Below are positions 7,135 through 14,664 of a stretch of 15,376 nt of DNA, piece by piece (positions within the stretch are counted from its first letter, which is position 1; each line of letters starts with the position of its first letter). The notes beneath the pieces are model-generated. The model was given only the letters and a program-made list of their open reading frames with translations. It made no database searches and was not told where the DNA came from. The stretch lies in NCBI GenBank assembly GCA_964428905.1, contig CAYSAA010000071.1:1-15376 (forward strand). Direction: 5' to 3'. The DNA comes from CAYSAA01 sp964428905 (lineage in GTDB: Bacteria; Atribacterota; Phoenicimicrobiia; Phoenicimicrobiales; Stramentimicrobiaceae). The translations under genes and the position numbers were made by a program.

Positions 7135-7163
7135 CATGGTATCAATGCTATCAGGAGGAATGA

Positions 7164-8156
7164 ATGGAAAAGCCAACGAATAATATAGCAGTTAAAAGTC
7201 GAGGGCAATTTTTAAACTTTTCTCAGATACGTAGATTGCCCGAATTTGGAGTAGTACTCGCTTTTTTAGTATTATTTACAATTTTTTCTATTTTTTCATC
7301 ACAGTTTCTTACTTTACGCAATATTACAGGAATACTTACCATCGTTTCAGAATTAGGGATTATGGCCATTGGTGTAGCTTTTTTAATGATTGCGGGAGAA
7401 TTTGATCTCTCAGTAAGCAGTGTTTATGCATTGTCAGGTTTTTTATTTGTAACATTTGCAAATAGATTTAATTCACCGATAGCTTTCGTTATCACCCTGG
7501 CTGTTGCACTTTTTATCGGATTTTGTAATGGAATGATAACCTTACGTGCACACATTCCTTCTTTTGTAACCACTTTAGGCATGCAGTTATTTTTAAGAGG
7601 ATCGCTTTTAGCTATTACCGGAGGCGAATCGGTTAGCTATAAAAGTGATGCCATGATGCCCACCCTGCTAACCCGATATATAGGCCATGGTTTTCGGCCT
7701 TCTCATATCTGGTTCTTCTTGCTTACCCTGATATTCTCCATTGTTCTTACTAATACACGCTATGGTAATTGGGTATTTGCAACCGGTGGGAAAAAAGAAG
7801 TAGCAAGAGCTATGGGAGTAAATACAAATAAAGTTAAAGTGACCAATTTCATGTTATCAGCTCTATTGGCCTCATTATCAGGTTGTATTGTCATAAGCAG
7901 ATTTAATCTGGCCAACGCATCATTTGGAACAGGAATGGAGCTGGAAGCAATTGCCTCAGCGGTTATCGGAGGAACTCTTTTAACAGGAGGTTATGGAACA
8001 ATCATCGGGGTATTTTTTGGAGCACTGATTACCGGGATGATGAGGACTGGTCTGGTGATGATGGGAGCACCTGCCTATTGGTACCAGGCATTCGTAGGAG
8101 CAATTTTAATCATAGCGGCGAGCATCAACCTTAAGCTTAGCCGTTTAGAGATGTAA
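7164..8156 (+). CDS. CUT2-type ABC importer permease (RbsC-like)
   Basis: An inner-membrane permease of the branched-chain-amino-acid/ribose type permease family (BPD_transp_2), 330 residues, strongly hydrophobic with about ten membrane segments after a soluble N-terminus of roughly 25 residues. Family signatures are the conserved GEFDLSVSSVYALSGF near residue 80, IPSFVTTLGMQLFLRG, the cytoplasmic coupling loop GNWVFATGGKKEVARAMGVN (about 205-225), and the late LEAIASAVIGGTLLTGGYGTIIGVFFGALITG helices. The permease would form a homodimer with the ATPase encoded next. AGGAGG (7153-7158) lies 5 nt before the ATG. The gene is preceded by the 7103-7134 hairpin and followed by two smaller hairpins before the ATPase gene. 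The substrate is inferred as inositol from context. Confidence 0.92.
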   Translation: MEKPTNNIAVKSRGQFLNFSQIRRLPEFGVVLAFLVLFTIFSIFSSQFLTLRNITGILTIVSELGIMAIGVAFLMIAGEFDLSVSSVYALSGFLFVTFANRFNSPIAFVITLAVALFIGFCNGMITLRAHIPSFVTTLGMQLFLRGSLLAITGGESVSYKSDAMMPTLLTRYIGHGFRPSHIWFFLLTLIFSIVLTNTRYGNWVFATGGKKEVARAMGVNTNKVKVTNFMLSALLASLSGCIVISRFNLANASFGTGMELEAIASAVIGGTLLTGGYGTIIGVFFGALITGMMRTGLVMMGAPAYWYQAFVGAILIIAASINLKLSRLEM

Positions 8157-8158
8157 AT

Positions 8159-8197
8159 TTGTGGCAGAAAGAAGTAATTTCGGTTAGATTGCCACAA
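8159..8197 (+). other. Intercistronic hairpin after the permease gene
   Basis: TTGTGGCA (8159-8166) and TGCCACAA (8190-8197) form a perfect 8-bp stem with a 23-nt loop starting 2 nt after the permease stop. There is no T tract. It is possibly an mRNA processing or stability element. Confidence 0.45.
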
Positions 8198-8214
8198 GGA
8201 ATACTCAAGGCATG

Positions 8215-8235
8215 GTATTGCTCTTACAGCAATGC
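8215..8235 (+). other. Small hairpin upstream of the ATPase gene
   Basis: ATTGCT (8217-8222) pairs with AGCAAT (8228-8233), extended by a T·G and a G-C pair, with a 5-nt loop. It ends 8 nt before the AAGGAGGA ribosome binding site (8243-8250), so it may influence translation of the ATPase. Confidence 0.4.
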
Positions 8236-8259
8236 AAAGATGAAGGAGGATTATAATCT

Positions 8260-9018
8260 ATGCAGGAATCTATACCATTAGTAAAAATGGTGAACATAGA
8301 AAAGAATTTTAAGGCAGTCCAGGCCTTAAAAAAGGTAAATATTGAGGTTCGACCTGGAGAAATACTGGGTCTTTTGGGAGATAATGGAGCAGGAAAATCT
8401 ACTCTGATAAAGATTCTTGCCGGTGTTTTTCCTCCGGATGGAGGCGAGATATTTTTTGAAGGCAAACGGGTAAACTTTTCATCTCCCAAAGATGCAAGAG
8501 CAATAGGGATTGAAACAGTTCATCAGGCACTATCTTTGGTCGATATCATGAGTATCTCCAGGAATTTTTTCTTGGGAAGAGAACCAACAAAAAAAATAGG
8601 TCCAATACACTTGCTTGACAGAAAAAAGATGAACGAGGAATGCGAAAAGGCTGTTACGGGTTTATGTGTAAGGGTTAGGTCACCAAACGAATTTGTATCG
8701 ATTTTATCCGGAGGAGAGAGACAGGCAATATCCATAGGAAGAGCTATGTATTTTAAAGTCAAACTCCTTATCCTTGATGAGCCTCTAACTGCTTTATCAG
8801 TAAGAGAGACCAGGGAAGTGCTCAGACAGGTAGAAAAAGTAAAAGAATCAGGAGTTTCAGTTATCTTTATTACTCACAATGTGTATCATGTTTATCCTGT
8901 CGCAGAAAGATTTGTGATGTTAGATAAGGGAGTAAAAATAGGAGAGGCTTATAAAAAAGATGCCAGTCCGGAAGATGTTATAGAGATCATAGCTTCCGGA
9001 AAGATGTCCAAGACATGA
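8260..9018 (+). CDS. CUT2-type ABC importer ATPase, single nucleotide-binding domain
   Basis: The cytoplasmic ATPase of the sugar/inositol importer, 252 residues. It has one ABC domain only, like FrcA, and unlike the roughly 500-residue tandem RbsA/XylG proteins of many CUT2 systems, so it should act as a homodimer. Motifs seen are Walker A GDNGAGKST (40-48), Q-loop glutamine in ETVHQA (Q89), signature LSGGERQ (149-155), Walker B LLILDEP (169-175), D-loop LTALS and switch histidine in FITHN (H206). All catalytic residues are intact. AAGGAGGA (8243-8250) with 9-nt spacing supports the ATG at 8260. The gene is the third of the transporter set, and the disrupted URO-D-family gene begins 61 nt after its stop. 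Confidence 0.93.
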   Translation: MQESIPLVKMVNIEKNFKAVQALKKVNIEVRPGEILGLLGDNGAGKSTLIKILAGVFPPDGGEIFFEGKRVNFSSPKDARAIGIETVHQALSLVDIMSISRNFFLGREPTKKIGPIHLLDRKKMNEECEKAVTGLCVRVRSPNEFVSILSGGERQAISIGRAMYFKVKLLILDEPLTALSVRETREVLRQVEKVKESGVSVIFITHNVYHVYPVAERFVMLDKGVKIGEAYKKDASPEDVIEIIASGKMSKT

Positions 9019-9079
9019 AAAAATGAAAATCAGGGTAAAAGTTTGTTATTTATCTCATATTTTTTAAGGAGATATGTGA

Positions 9080-9477
9080 ATGAATTCTCGAGAAAGGGTA
9101 AAAAAGCTCTTAACCACCAGGAAAGTGATCGTATTCCTCTTGATTTAGGTTCAACCTTGGTAACCGGGATTCAGGCAAGTACTTATGCTAAGCTAAGACT
9201 GGCATTGGGTTTAAAGGATAAATTTGTGAAAATAGCCGATCCTTGTCAAATGCTTGGTGAAGTTGAACCAGAGGTAATCGAGAAATTAGGAATTGATACC
9301 CAAAGGATACTTCCCTTTGGTACCCCCGAAGAGGTAAGAAAGGAAGTCAACGAACGCTGCCAGATATTTGGAAAAGGCGGAGGTTTTGTATTTAATACGA
9401 TTCACAATATCCAGTCGAAAGTTCCTATTGAGAATTTAATGGCTATGTTTCAAGCGATAAAGGAATTTAAATATTAG
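9080..9477 (+). pseudogene. Decayed uroporphyrinogen-decarboxylase-family (methyltransferase-like) gene
   Basis: A remnant of a URO-D superfamily gene (the family also holds MtaA-type methylcobamide methyltransferases), normally about 340-380 codons. The natural start is ATG 9080 behind AAGGAG. It reads MNSRERVKK and then breaks at an A6 run (9100-9105). One more A would restore ALNHQESDRIPLDLGSTLVT in the frame that stays open to 9477. After the N-terminal section (…EVEPEVIEKLGIDT) the sequence jumps directly to the family's C-terminal section (QRILPFGTPEEVRKEV, then GGGFVFNTIHNIQ and the end). About 200 central residues are therefore missing, including most of the barrel. Two independent lesions make a functional protein unlikely. 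A TTG-started frame from 9043 would read through the frameshift but gives an atypical N-terminus. In an inositol locus the intact ancestor could have acted on methylated inositols, but that is speculation. Confidence 0.8.
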
Positions 9478-9575
9478 TATATAAAAGAGAAAAAGTAATA
9501 AAGTAATGTAATATATAGCTTTCGATATATTTACAAGAGAGTGTAAGAGATAAGTTAAAAAAGGAGAGTTTAGGT

Positions 9576-10598
9576 ATGGAAAAAGTTAATATTGGGTTAA
9601 TTGGTGTAGGCAGAATTGGCAGATTACACGCTCTTAATATAAGGTACCAAGTTCCGGGCAACAGGTTATTGGCAGTAGCTGATGTATTTGAAAAGAGTGT
9701 GAGGGAAATTGCCTCCCAATTAGAGATACCGATTGCAGAAAAAGATTATCGGGTTTTATTAGGAAACAAGGATATTGATGCGGTTGTAATATGCACTTCT
9801 ACCGATACTCATGCTCAAATCATTACCGAAGCGGCACAGGCAGGAAAACATATCTTTTGTGAAAAACCGATTGCCCTGGATATGAATAAGATTGATCAGG
9901 CACTGGAAGCTGTAAAAATAGCAGGAGTAAAACTTCAAATCGGATTTAACCGGCGATTTGATCCCAGTTTTAAAAAGGCCAGGGAAATGGTACAATCCGG
10001 TAAAATTGGCCAACCCCATATAGTCAGGATTACCAGTCGTGATCCCGCGCCACCCCCCCTGGAATACATTAAAGTGTCTGGTGGCATTTTTCTTGATATG
10101 ATGATTCACGATTTTGATATGGTTCGCTATCTCCTTGATGAAGAGATAAAGGAGCTTATGGCGGTTGGAAGCTGTCTGGTGAATCCGGATATCGGCCAAT
10201 ATGGTGATATTGATACTGCCATTGTTACTTTTCAATCTAAAAATGGTGCCTGGGGGACGATTGATAACAGCCGTCAAGCGGTTTATGGCTATGATCAGCG
10301 AATTGAAATATTTGGCTCTGAGGGCTGTATTCAGGTGGGAAACAAAAAACCAACTGAGGTTTTCTTAAGCGGAGCAGAAGATACCAGAAGTGATAAGCCG
10401 GTGTATTTCTTTTTAGAAAGATATAATGACTCTTATATCGATGAAATGAAACACTTTATCTATTGTATTAAAGAAGATAAGGAACCCGTTGTCAATGGAT
10501 TTGACGGAAAAATGGCAGTGGTAATTGGATATGCTGCCAAAGAATCGTTATTAAAAAGAGAGTTTGTCTGGGTAGCAAGTCATTCATCTGATTGTTAA
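9576..10598 (+). CDS. iolG: Inositol 2-dehydrogenase, Gfo/Idh/MocA family (IolG-like)
   Basis: A cytosolic NAD(P)-dependent oxidoreductase, 340 residues, most likely oxidising myo-inositol to scyllo-inosose (2-keto-myo-inositol). The N-terminal Rossmann domain starts with IGLIGVGRIGRLHA (GxGxxG at 10-15). The family's EKP motif is at 96-98 (catalytic K97), and the C-terminal domain carries GGIFLDMMIHDFDM, placing D174 and H178 as the rest of the Lys-Asp-His triad. These correspond to K97, D172 and H176 known from Bacillus subtilis IolG. AAGGAG (9561-9566) with 9-nt spacing fixes the start. Upstream of it is the decayed URO-D gene and downstream, after 36 nt, the LacI regulator. Members of this family are hard to assign to one polyol by eye; the neighbouring IolM- and IolN-like genes are the main support for inositol. 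Confidence 0.82.
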   Translation: MEKVNIGLIGVGRIGRLHALNIRYQVPGNRLLAVADVFEKSVREIASQLEIPIAEKDYRVLLGNKDIDAVVICTSTDTHAQIITEAAQAGKHIFCEKPIALDMNKIDQALEAVKIAGVKLQIGFNRRFDPSFKKAREMVQSGKIGQPHIVRITSRDPAPPPLEYIKVSGGIFLDMMIHDFDMVRYLLDEEIKELMAVGSCLVNPDIGQYGDIDTAIVTFQSKNGAWGTIDNSRQAVYGYDQRIEIFGSEGCIQVGNKKPTEVFLSGAEDTRSDKPVYFFLERYNDSYIDEMKHFIYCIKEDKEPVVNGFDGKMAVVIGYAAKESLLKREFVWVASHSSDC

Positions 10599-10634
10599 AA
10601 TAATTTAGAAATCATATCAGGAAAATCATATATC

Positions 10635-11651
10635 ATGAGAACAACAATGAAAGATGTGGCAAAGGCAGCAGGGGTCCATCCTTCAACGGTTTCCCGGGTT
10701 ATTAATGACAATCCCAATATTAGCCAGAATACCGCTAAAAGGGTATTATTTGCTATTAAAAAACTGGGTTATACTCCGAATGCCCTTGCCAAGAGTTTAA
10801 AAACAAATAAAATTCAGATACTGGGAATGCTGATTCCGGACATTACCAATCCTTTTTTTGCCGGCTTAGCCAGAGGAGTAGAAGATACTGCAAATCAGTA
10901 CGGCTTTAATGTGATACTATGCAACACAGATGACTGCTTCGAAAAAGAGAAAACATATTTAAGATTATTAGAAGAAAGACGTGTGGATGGATTGATTCTG
11001 GCTACTGCAAAAATCAGAGATAAGAGTATTATAGAATTAGAAAGAAGACGGTTCCCCTATATGCTACTTTCTCGCAATATCAGAGGTTTACAGGAAAATT
11101 CTATTTCAATTGATGATATTACAGGAGGTTACCTGGCTACACAGTATCTGATTCGTTTAGGTCACAGGAATATAGGGCATATTGGTGGGCCTTATAATAC
11201 CACAGCTGCCCTGGATAGAATTAAGGGATATATGAAAGCATTGCTTCATTATGAGATTCCCTTTAATAAGCAATATGTTGGAGAGGGGGATTTCAGAATT
11301 AAAGGAGGATATCAGGTGATGAATCAATTTCTACATCTTAAAACCTCTCCCACTGCGGTATTTACTGCCAATGATTTATTAGCCGTTGGTGCAATTGAGG
11401 CAATTCGTGAACATGGTTACGATGTCCCTGCTGATTTTTCCATTGTGGGATTTGACGATATTCGACTATCTTCTTATCTGTCACCACCCCTTACCACAAT
11501 TAGACAACCCATGGTGGAAATGGGATCTTTGGCTATCACGAAGTTGCTGGAAAGGATTGAGCATAAGTTAAGTCATCAGAATATTCTTATCAAACCAGAG
11601 TTAATTGAAAGAAAATCCTGCCGTAATCAAGAATCATGGGATGAAAATTAG
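10635..11651 (+). CDS. LacI-family transcriptional repressor of the inositol locus
   Basis: A 338-residue DNA-binding regulator. The N-terminal LacI-type helix-turn-helix is MKDVAKAAGVHPSTVSRVINDNPNISQ (residues 5-31), followed by the hinge helix TPNALAKSLK. The periplasmic-binding-protein-like sensor domain starts at ILGMLIPDITNPFFAGLARG and includes GYLATQYLIRLGHRNIGHIGGP, FTANDLLAVGAIEAIREHG and VPADFSIVGFDDIRLSSYLSPPLTTIRQP, all standard for the family. The length is normal. Only a weak AGGA lies 12 nt upstream of the ATG, consistent with modest expression; an internal ATG (10647) would still leave the helix-turn-helix nearly whole. The gene is embedded between the iolG-like and iolM-like genes. 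It probably senses inositol or a pathway intermediate and binds the palindrome at 5798-5811. That link is inferred. Confidence 0.92.
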   Translation: MRTTMKDVAKAAGVHPSTVSRVINDNPNISQNTAKRVLFAIKKLGYTPNALAKSLKTNKIQILGMLIPDITNPFFAGLARGVEDTANQYGFNVILCNTDDCFEKEKTYLRLLEERRVDGLILATAKIRDKSIIELERRRFPYMLLSRNIRGLQENSISIDDITGGYLATQYLIRLGHRNIGHIGGPYNTTAALDRIKGYMKALLHYEIPFNKQYVGEGDFRIKGGYQVMNQFLHLKTSPTAVFTANDLLAVGAIEAIREHGYDVPADFSIVGFDDIRLSSYLSPPLTTIRQPMVEMGSLAITKLLERIEHKLSHQNILIKPELIERKSCRNQESWDEN

Positions 11652-11722
11652 TTAAATGTCAATACCTGATATTTTCGATATTGAATTAAATATTTTTGAA
11701 AAAAGCATAAAGGAGAAGAGAA

Positions 11723-12919
11723 ATGGCAAAAAAAATGAAGACAGTCGTTCTGGATGCTACCTGGGATCCAAAACCTGATTTCAAATTAGGTTCCAAGGAC
11801 GTAGAAGGTAAATTAACTTACCTGGGAAGCAAAGTGTGGCGAAATCCTCAGTTGAAGATTGTGGAAAAAGATATTCCGGAAATTGGACCTACCGATGTCT
11901 TAATCAAGGTAAAAGCCTGTGGCATTTGTGGAAGTGATGTGCATATGGCCCAGCCTGATGATGACGGGTATATCTGGTACCCCGGTTTAACTGCTTTTCC
12001 TGTTACACTGGGTCATGAATTTTCCGGTAATGTGGTTAAGGCTGGAGAAAATGCTTTTAACAAGCGTACCGGGAAAAGATACGAGGAAGGAGAGGCAGTT
12101 ACTGCCGAGGAGATGTTCTGGTGCGGAACCTGCCGACCCTGTGTCGATGGTTATCCCAATCACTGTGAAAAATTACAAGAGATCGGCTTTAGCGTGGATG
12201 GTGCTTTTGCGGAGTATGTTAAGGTTGATGCCAAGTATACCTGGAGCCTGGAAGAACTTCGACAAGTATATAAAGGAGATGATTTATTTCTGGCAGGAAG
12301 TTTAAGCGAGCCTACTTCCGTAGCCTATAATGCAGTGATTGAGCGTGGCGGCGGAATCAGGCCAGGGGATAATGTGGTTGTTCTTGGTGGAGGTCCGATT
12401 GGGCAAGCTGCCGTTGCGGTATTAAAAAGAGCTGGAGCGGCCAGGGTTATTCTTTCCGAGCCTTCGGAAGATCGGGCTGAATTAGCCAAAAAAATGGGTG
12501 CTGATTTTGTCATTAACCCGATGAAAGAAGATTTTGCCAAACGTGTCTTAGAAATTACTGGTGGATTGGGTGCCAAATTATATTTAGAAGCTAGCGGTTT
12601 GCCTGATAAAGTATGGCCGGGAATCGAACAATGCATCTGGGAAGGGAAAATGATCAATAGTACAGTGGTGATCGTAGCCCGGGCTGACAAGAAGATTCCT
12701 TTAACTGGTGAAGTCTTCCAGGTAAGAAGAGCTGAAATTATCGGCTCTCAGGGGCACTCCGGACACGGAACTTTCCCCAGAGTGATTAGTGCTATGGCTA
12801 CCGGTATGGATATGACTCCTCTTATTACCAAAAAGATTAAATTGGATGATGTACCTGACAATATTATCTTACTTAGAACCTGCCGAGAGGAATGTAAGAT
12901 TACCTGTTTGTTTGATTAA
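11723..12919 (+). CDS. iolM: Zinc-dependent dehydrogenase, scyllo-inosose 3-dehydrogenase-like (IolM)
   Basis: A medium-chain zinc alcohol dehydrogenase, 398 residues. Catalytic zinc ligands are visible as C69/GHE 97-99 within KACGICGSDVH and TLGHEFSGNV, plus E196 in SLSEPTSVAY. Structural zinc cysteines are C134, C137, C140 and C148. The NAD-binding Rossmann motif LGGGPIGQAA is at 221-230, and an acidic residue (E246) at the end of the second strand favours NAD over NADP. The long N-terminal extension and the DDGYIWYPGLTAFPVTLGHEFSG insertion resemble Thermotoga maritima TM0412 (IolM), which oxidises scyllo-inosose to a diketo-inositol. AAAGGAGAAG (11709-11718) precedes the ATG. It lies between the regulator gene and the IolN-like hydrolase gene, the same functional company as in T. 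maritima. The family call is very sure, the specific substrate less so. Confidence 0.82.
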   Translation: MAKKMKTVVLDATWDPKPDFKLGSKDVEGKLTYLGSKVWRNPQLKIVEKDIPEIGPTDVLIKVKACGICGSDVHMAQPDDDGYIWYPGLTAFPVTLGHEFSGNVVKAGENAFNKRTGKRYEEGEAVTAEEMFWCGTCRPCVDGYPNHCEKLQEIGFSVDGAFAEYVKVDAKYTWSLEELRQVYKGDDLFLAGSLSEPTSVAYNAVIERGGGIRPGDNVVVLGGGPIGQAAVAVLKRAGAARVILSEPSEDRAELAKKMGADFVINPMKEDFAKRVLEITGGLGAKLYLEASGLPDKVWPGIEQCIWEGKMINSTVVIVARADKKIPLTGEVFQVRRAEIIGSQGHSGHGTFPRVISAMATGMDMTPLITKKIKLDDVPDNIILLRTCREECKITCLFD

Positions 12920-12981
12920 TGGATAGTTTTAAAAAATATTTACCAATATAGAAATTGAAGTATATTAAAAGGAGAAAGATA

Positions 12982-14091
12982 ATGGAAGATAAATGGCTAA
13001 CAACTGAATACCCTAATATTTTCTTTGAAAATACCAGGGTAGGTCAACTAAAGAAAAAACTCTTTGAAGCACCTATGAGCGAGATTGAGGAAGTTCTGAA
13101 GGAATATAATATCCCTTCCCCCTCTGAGTTGGGGAAAGGTGGTAGTTACATTCAAAACACACCCAGAATGCATGTCATGGAAGAGCGCAGAAAGAATGAT
13201 ATTGTATTTGTCCCGGTCGGCTGCACAGAATGCCATGGTAATTATGCCAATACAGGTCTGGATACTTTTATGGTAACCCAAATTTGTGAAGGAATCAGGA
13301 GATTTACCAGGAAGAAAGGGAATCCAGTTAGCTTGGCAATGCCCCCCTTGAACTACGGTGCTCACCCCTATCACCATTGCGGGATGGCGGGAACGATCAT
13401 TATGCCTGAGGATGTAGTTCGGGAAACAATGATTAATGTCATGTTTGGTTTATGGAATGACGGATTCAGGAAACAAATCTGGGTCAATAATCATGGACAG
13501 CTGTGGGTATTAGAATCAGCATTACAGGAATTCTGTAAACGCTATCAATTACCGGGTATCTACCGTGTCATTGATTGGCATCGAGCTATCAGAGAGTTCT
13601 TTATTCCCGTGAAAAGGGAAGATAGTATGTCTACCGATTTTGTTCACGCCGATGAAGCTGAAGCATCTGTTGGATTATTACTCTTCCCGGAAATGCTGGA
13701 TATGAAATATGCGGTTGATACCGAAGGCGAATCTTTATTACCGGGTGGCCATTTCGATACTTCGGTTGATCCCTATCGTCGTCCCCAGCAGTGGCAGCAG
13801 GGTGAAGGTCAATCTGCTATTGAGAGGGCTGCCGTTCCAGAGGGAGTAGTTGGAAAACCAACCAGGGCAACTGTCGAGAAAGCCAAGAGACCTATTGCTG
13901 CAATTTTAAAGTACTTAACACTGGTTCATGATGAGATTTTAGAAAATTATCCGGCAGGGAAGCTTCCACCAGTAGAAAAAATCAGCCTAAGAGATCCCAA
14001 AGAGATGGAACCTTTCTTAAAAGAGCCAATGAGTAAAGGTTGGAAATCTGTCTTTGAATTGCCCTATATTGGCCAGATCAATAGCTTATAA
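12982..14091 (+). CDS. iolN: Creatininase-family hydrolase, 3-dehydro-scyllo-inosose hydrolase-like (IolN)
   Basis: A cytosolic metal-dependent hydrolase of the creatininase family, 369 residues from the ATG at 12982. GGAGAAAG (12971-12978) lies just upstream of this ATG; a TTG at 12955 would add nine residues made of the ribosome binding region and is rejected. Metal-site candidates are in VPVGCTECHGNYANTGLDTF (E83, H85, D94), GAHPYHHCG (H118-H122), VNNHGQ (159-163) and VHADEAEAS (H212, E215, E217). It is longer than plain creatininase (about 260 residues), with an N-terminal extension of roughly 70 residues and a C-terminal extension. In the Thermotoga maritima inositol pathway a hydrolase of this family (IolN) opens the diketo-inositol ring to 5-keto-L-gluconate. 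Position directly after the IolM-like gene supports the same role. It is the last gene before the terminator at 14320. Confidence 0.8.
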   Translation: MEDKWLTTEYPNIFFENTRVGQLKKKLFEAPMSEIEEVLKEYNIPSPSELGKGGSYIQNTPRMHVMEERRKNDIVFVPVGCTECHGNYANTGLDTFMVTQICEGIRRFTRKKGNPVSLAMPPLNYGAHPYHHCGMAGTIIMPEDVVRETMINVMFGLWNDGFRKQIWVNNHGQLWVLESALQEFCKRYQLPGIYRVIDWHRAIREFFIPVKREDSMSTDFVHADEAEASVGLLLFPEMLDMKYAVDTEGESLLPGGHFDTSVDPYRRPQQWQQGEGQSAIERAAVPEGVVGKPTRATVEKAKRPIAAILKYLTLVHDEILENYPAGKLPPVEKISLRDPKEMEPFLKEPMSKGWKSVFELPYIGQINSL

Positions 14092-14104
14092 TATTCAGTC
14101 GTGT

Positions 14105-14125
14105 GTATTGAGTATTGCGTATTGG
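14105..14125 (+). repeat. Three tandem heptamers GTATTGN
   Basis: GTATTGA, GTATTGC and GTATTGG follow each other without a gap shortly after the last gene of the locus. The function is unknown and it may be simple-sequence slippage. Confidence 0.6.
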
Positions 14126-14319
14126 GTGACAAGAATAAAATTTCAGTGAATGAATACGACTCATTGTGTTCCTCTTGGAATCGAGTTCCTGAATCGATAG
14201 TATGGGTAGGTGTTCCCATTTTCACAAGGATAAGGATAGCATCAGAACAGAACAGATTACGGTGAGGTGGAAAGCGAGAGGGTAACCTGAATAATAAGGT
14301 TGGATTATTGGCAAATTGT

Positions 14320-14350
14320 AAAATAGGGTCAGATTCATCTGCCCTATTTT
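14320..14350 (+). terminator. Strong terminator of the inositol locus
   Basis: AAAATAGGG (14320-14328) pairs with CCCTATTTT (14342-14350), and CAGA (14330-14333) pairs with TCTG (14338-14341). The result is a 13-bp stem with one bulged T (14329) and a TTCA loop. A arms on one side and T arms on the other make it usable from both directions. It lies 229 nt after the iolN-like stop. Confidence 0.7.
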
Positions 14351-14375
14351 GTTGCGAACACTCTTTTTTATTGTT

Positions 14376-14405
14376 GTGAGGAGCGCAGCAACGAAGCAAT
14401 CTCAT
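14376..14405 (+). repeat. Half copy of the palindromic interspersed repeat
   Basis: GAGGAGCGCAGCAACGAAGC followed by AATCTCAT matches, in reverse complement, the left arm of the element at 14665-14702, with a few differences (CGCAGCAACGAAGC against CGAAGCGACGAAGC). It lies just after the terminator. Confidence 0.65.
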
Positions 14406-14540
14406 ACTGATTTGCCTGGATATTTAATGAGATATTGTGTCAAAAGTCAACTCACAAACTCTCCCAAAAGACACCTTATTAATTATTATAAAATTATCTT
14501 TTTCTTATACTTCCCTTTCTCGTCGGAAGATATTTAAGAA

Positions 14541-14583
14541 TTTCCCTCTCCCCTTAGAGGGAGAGAGTAGGGTGAGGGGGAAA
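14541..14583 (+). repeat. C/T-rich to G/A-rich inverted repeat
   Basis: TTTCCCTCTCCCC at the left end and GTGAGGGGGAAA at the right end can pair, with an inner CCCTCTCCCC/AGAGGGAGAG alternative. Sequences of this look (ccctctccc…gggtgaggggg) occur as dispersed repeats in many environmental bacterial genomes; that comparison is from memory. Confidence 0.5.
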
Positions 14584-14664
14584 TGAAAGAAAAGTATCGA
14601 TATAGTCATTGGGCGTTGGTATTTAGTCTTTAGTTCAAGACAAATATTTTGCGGGTAGAATTGG

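Noticed and set aside
9759..10277. 172-codon open frame on the minus strand
   Set aside because: It lies wholly inside the well-supported IolG-like gene on the plus strand, has no ribosome binding site and no recognisable motif.
14105..14125. CRISPR-like array
   Set aside because: Only three 7-bp units with no spacers; no direct-repeat and spacer structure exists anywhere in the window.
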